Part shown: positions 4,647 through 5,157 of the stretch, one piece after another | Position numbering within the stretch: position 1 is the stretch's first letter | Layout: every line of letters begins with the position of its first letter | The notes under the pieces: model-generated | The model's database searches: none | What the model was told of the DNA's origin: nothing | What the model saw: the letters and a program-made list of their open reading frames with translations, nothing else | Source of the DNA: Nitrospina sp. | GTDB taxonomy: Bacteria; Nitrospinota; Nitrospinia; Nitrospinales; VA-1 | NCBI GenBank assembly: GCA_003545625.1 | Contig: DODH01000062.1 | Coordinates: forward strand, 1,711-6,867 | Reading direction: 5' to 3' | Length of the DNA stretch: 5,157 nt | Position numbers and translations under genes: made by a program

Positions 4647-5135
4647 ATGAAGTTTTCTCGTCCTTTGATCAAAGCGTTCCTGATCTTCCCAATAAATGTG
4701 ATGGGGGTCATCCCCACTTTCTTGGTCTGGTGTTCGCGGCCCGGAGGAGTGCTGGAGCGTTTCCCGTATAGTTTTAGTAATGTAAGATCTTTGGTGGCAA
4801 TGTTGTTGATCGCAGTAGGAGCAGGGTTATGCTGGAAAACGGTTTCCCTGTTCATCGAGTATGGTGAAGGAACCCCGGCCCCGTTTGACCCGCCCAGGAA
4901 ACTGGTGATCCGGGGGCCTTATATTTATATGCGCAACCCCATGATGGTTGCAGTTTGCCTGGTGTTATCAGGAGAAGCCCTGCTTTTTGCTTCGGTTCCC
5001 CTGGGGCTATGGTTTCTGTTTTTTTTCGGCCTGTGCCTGATTCTCATTCCACTTTGGGAGGAACCGGATCTGGAAAAAAGATTCGGCGAATCTTACCGGG
5101 AATATAAACAAAAAGTTCCCCGCTGGCCGGCGTAA
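4647..5135 (+). CDS. Isoprenylcysteine carboxyl methyltransferase-like membrane methyltransferase
   Basis: The 162-residue protein matches the ICMT/phospholipid-methyltransferase superfamily found widely in bacteria. The C-terminal half carries the conserved block IRGPYIYMRNPMM (88-100), then EEPDLEKRFGESYREYKQKVPRW (138-160), the signature associated with S-adenosylmethionine binding and the membrane active site. About four membrane segments are visible (8-28, 47-70, 98-116, 117-137). Bacteria generally lack CaaX prenylated proteins, so the natural acceptor (lipid, small thiol or carboxylate) is unknown. ATG 4647 is the first possible start because the same frame has a TAG at 4638-4640. The ribosome site is unusual (see the hairpin at 4631-4646). 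No separate promoter is visible after the helicase, so readthrough from the helicase transcript is plausible. The C-terminus ends in PRWPA, as in full-length relatives, so the gene looks complete. Confidence 0.88.
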   Translation: MKFSRPLIKAFLIFPINVMGVIPTFLVWCSRPGGVLERFPYSFSNVRSLVAMLLIAVGAGLCWKTVSLFIEYGEGTPAPFDPPRKLVIRGPYIYMRNPMMVAVCLVLSGEALLFASVPLGLWFLFFFGLCLILIPLWEEPDLEKRFGESYREYKQKVPRWPA

Positions 5136-5157
5136 CCACTGGGCGTGGGGCCAACTG

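Noticed and set aside
1..5157. Defence system, prophage, IS element, CRISPR or tRNA
   Set aside because: No integrase, transposase, Cas or toxin-antitoxin protein is encoded, no target-site duplications or spaced repeats occur, and no cloverleaf was recognised on either strand.

Overview
This 5.2 kb window is an ordinary-looking bacterial chromosome segment with seven protein genes, no RNA gene, no transposon and no CRISPR array. Shine-Dalgarno sites, sigma70-like promoter hexamers and short intergenic gaps show it is bacterial. Several genes encode inner-membrane proteins. By eye the leftward genes are more A+T-rich than the helicase. Nothing here fixes the taxon; a Gram-negative, possibly marine or environmental, bacterium is a guess.

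Layout from left to right: (1) A leftward (minus-strand) cluster covers 1830 to 53. It runs marC-family membrane protein -> a small unrecognised three-helix membrane protein -> a CREST/alkaline-ceramidase-like membrane hydrolase, with gaps of 44 and 18 bases, so it is probably one operon. (2) At 1831-2012 there is a divergent A+T-rich promoter region holding a 17-base-period direct repeat. A small FmdB-like zinc-ribbon gene reads rightward from it (2013-2258). (3) A tandem-CBS-domain gene reads leftward (2711-2268) and ends 9 bases from the zinc-ribbon gene. (4) At 2712-3204 there is a 493-base intergenic region with several inverted repeats, a good leftward promoter for the CBS gene and a weakly supported rightward promoter that would give the helicase a long leader. 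(5) A complete RhlE-type DEAD-box RNA helicase with a basic Arg/Ser/Lys-rich tail occupies 3205-4539. (6) A 107-base spacer is packed with three successive hairpins and an in-frame leader ORF. (7) An isoprenylcysteine carboxyl methyltransferase-like membrane methyltransferase occupies 4647-5135.

The genes do not form an obvious pathway. The leftward operon is a membrane/lipid-flavoured unit. The helicase is likely a housekeeping or cold-adaptation function. The CBS and zinc-ribbon proteins are small regulatory-type proteins. The most unusual part is 4540-4650. There a 19-base palindrome, a 53-base bulged hairpin and a start-codon-abutting hairpin lie between the helicase and the methyltransferase. 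An open frame continuous with the helicase frame ends in an ATGA overlap with the methyltransferase start, which suggests structured or translationally coupled expression. I see no convincing evidence of a wholly new multi-gene system.
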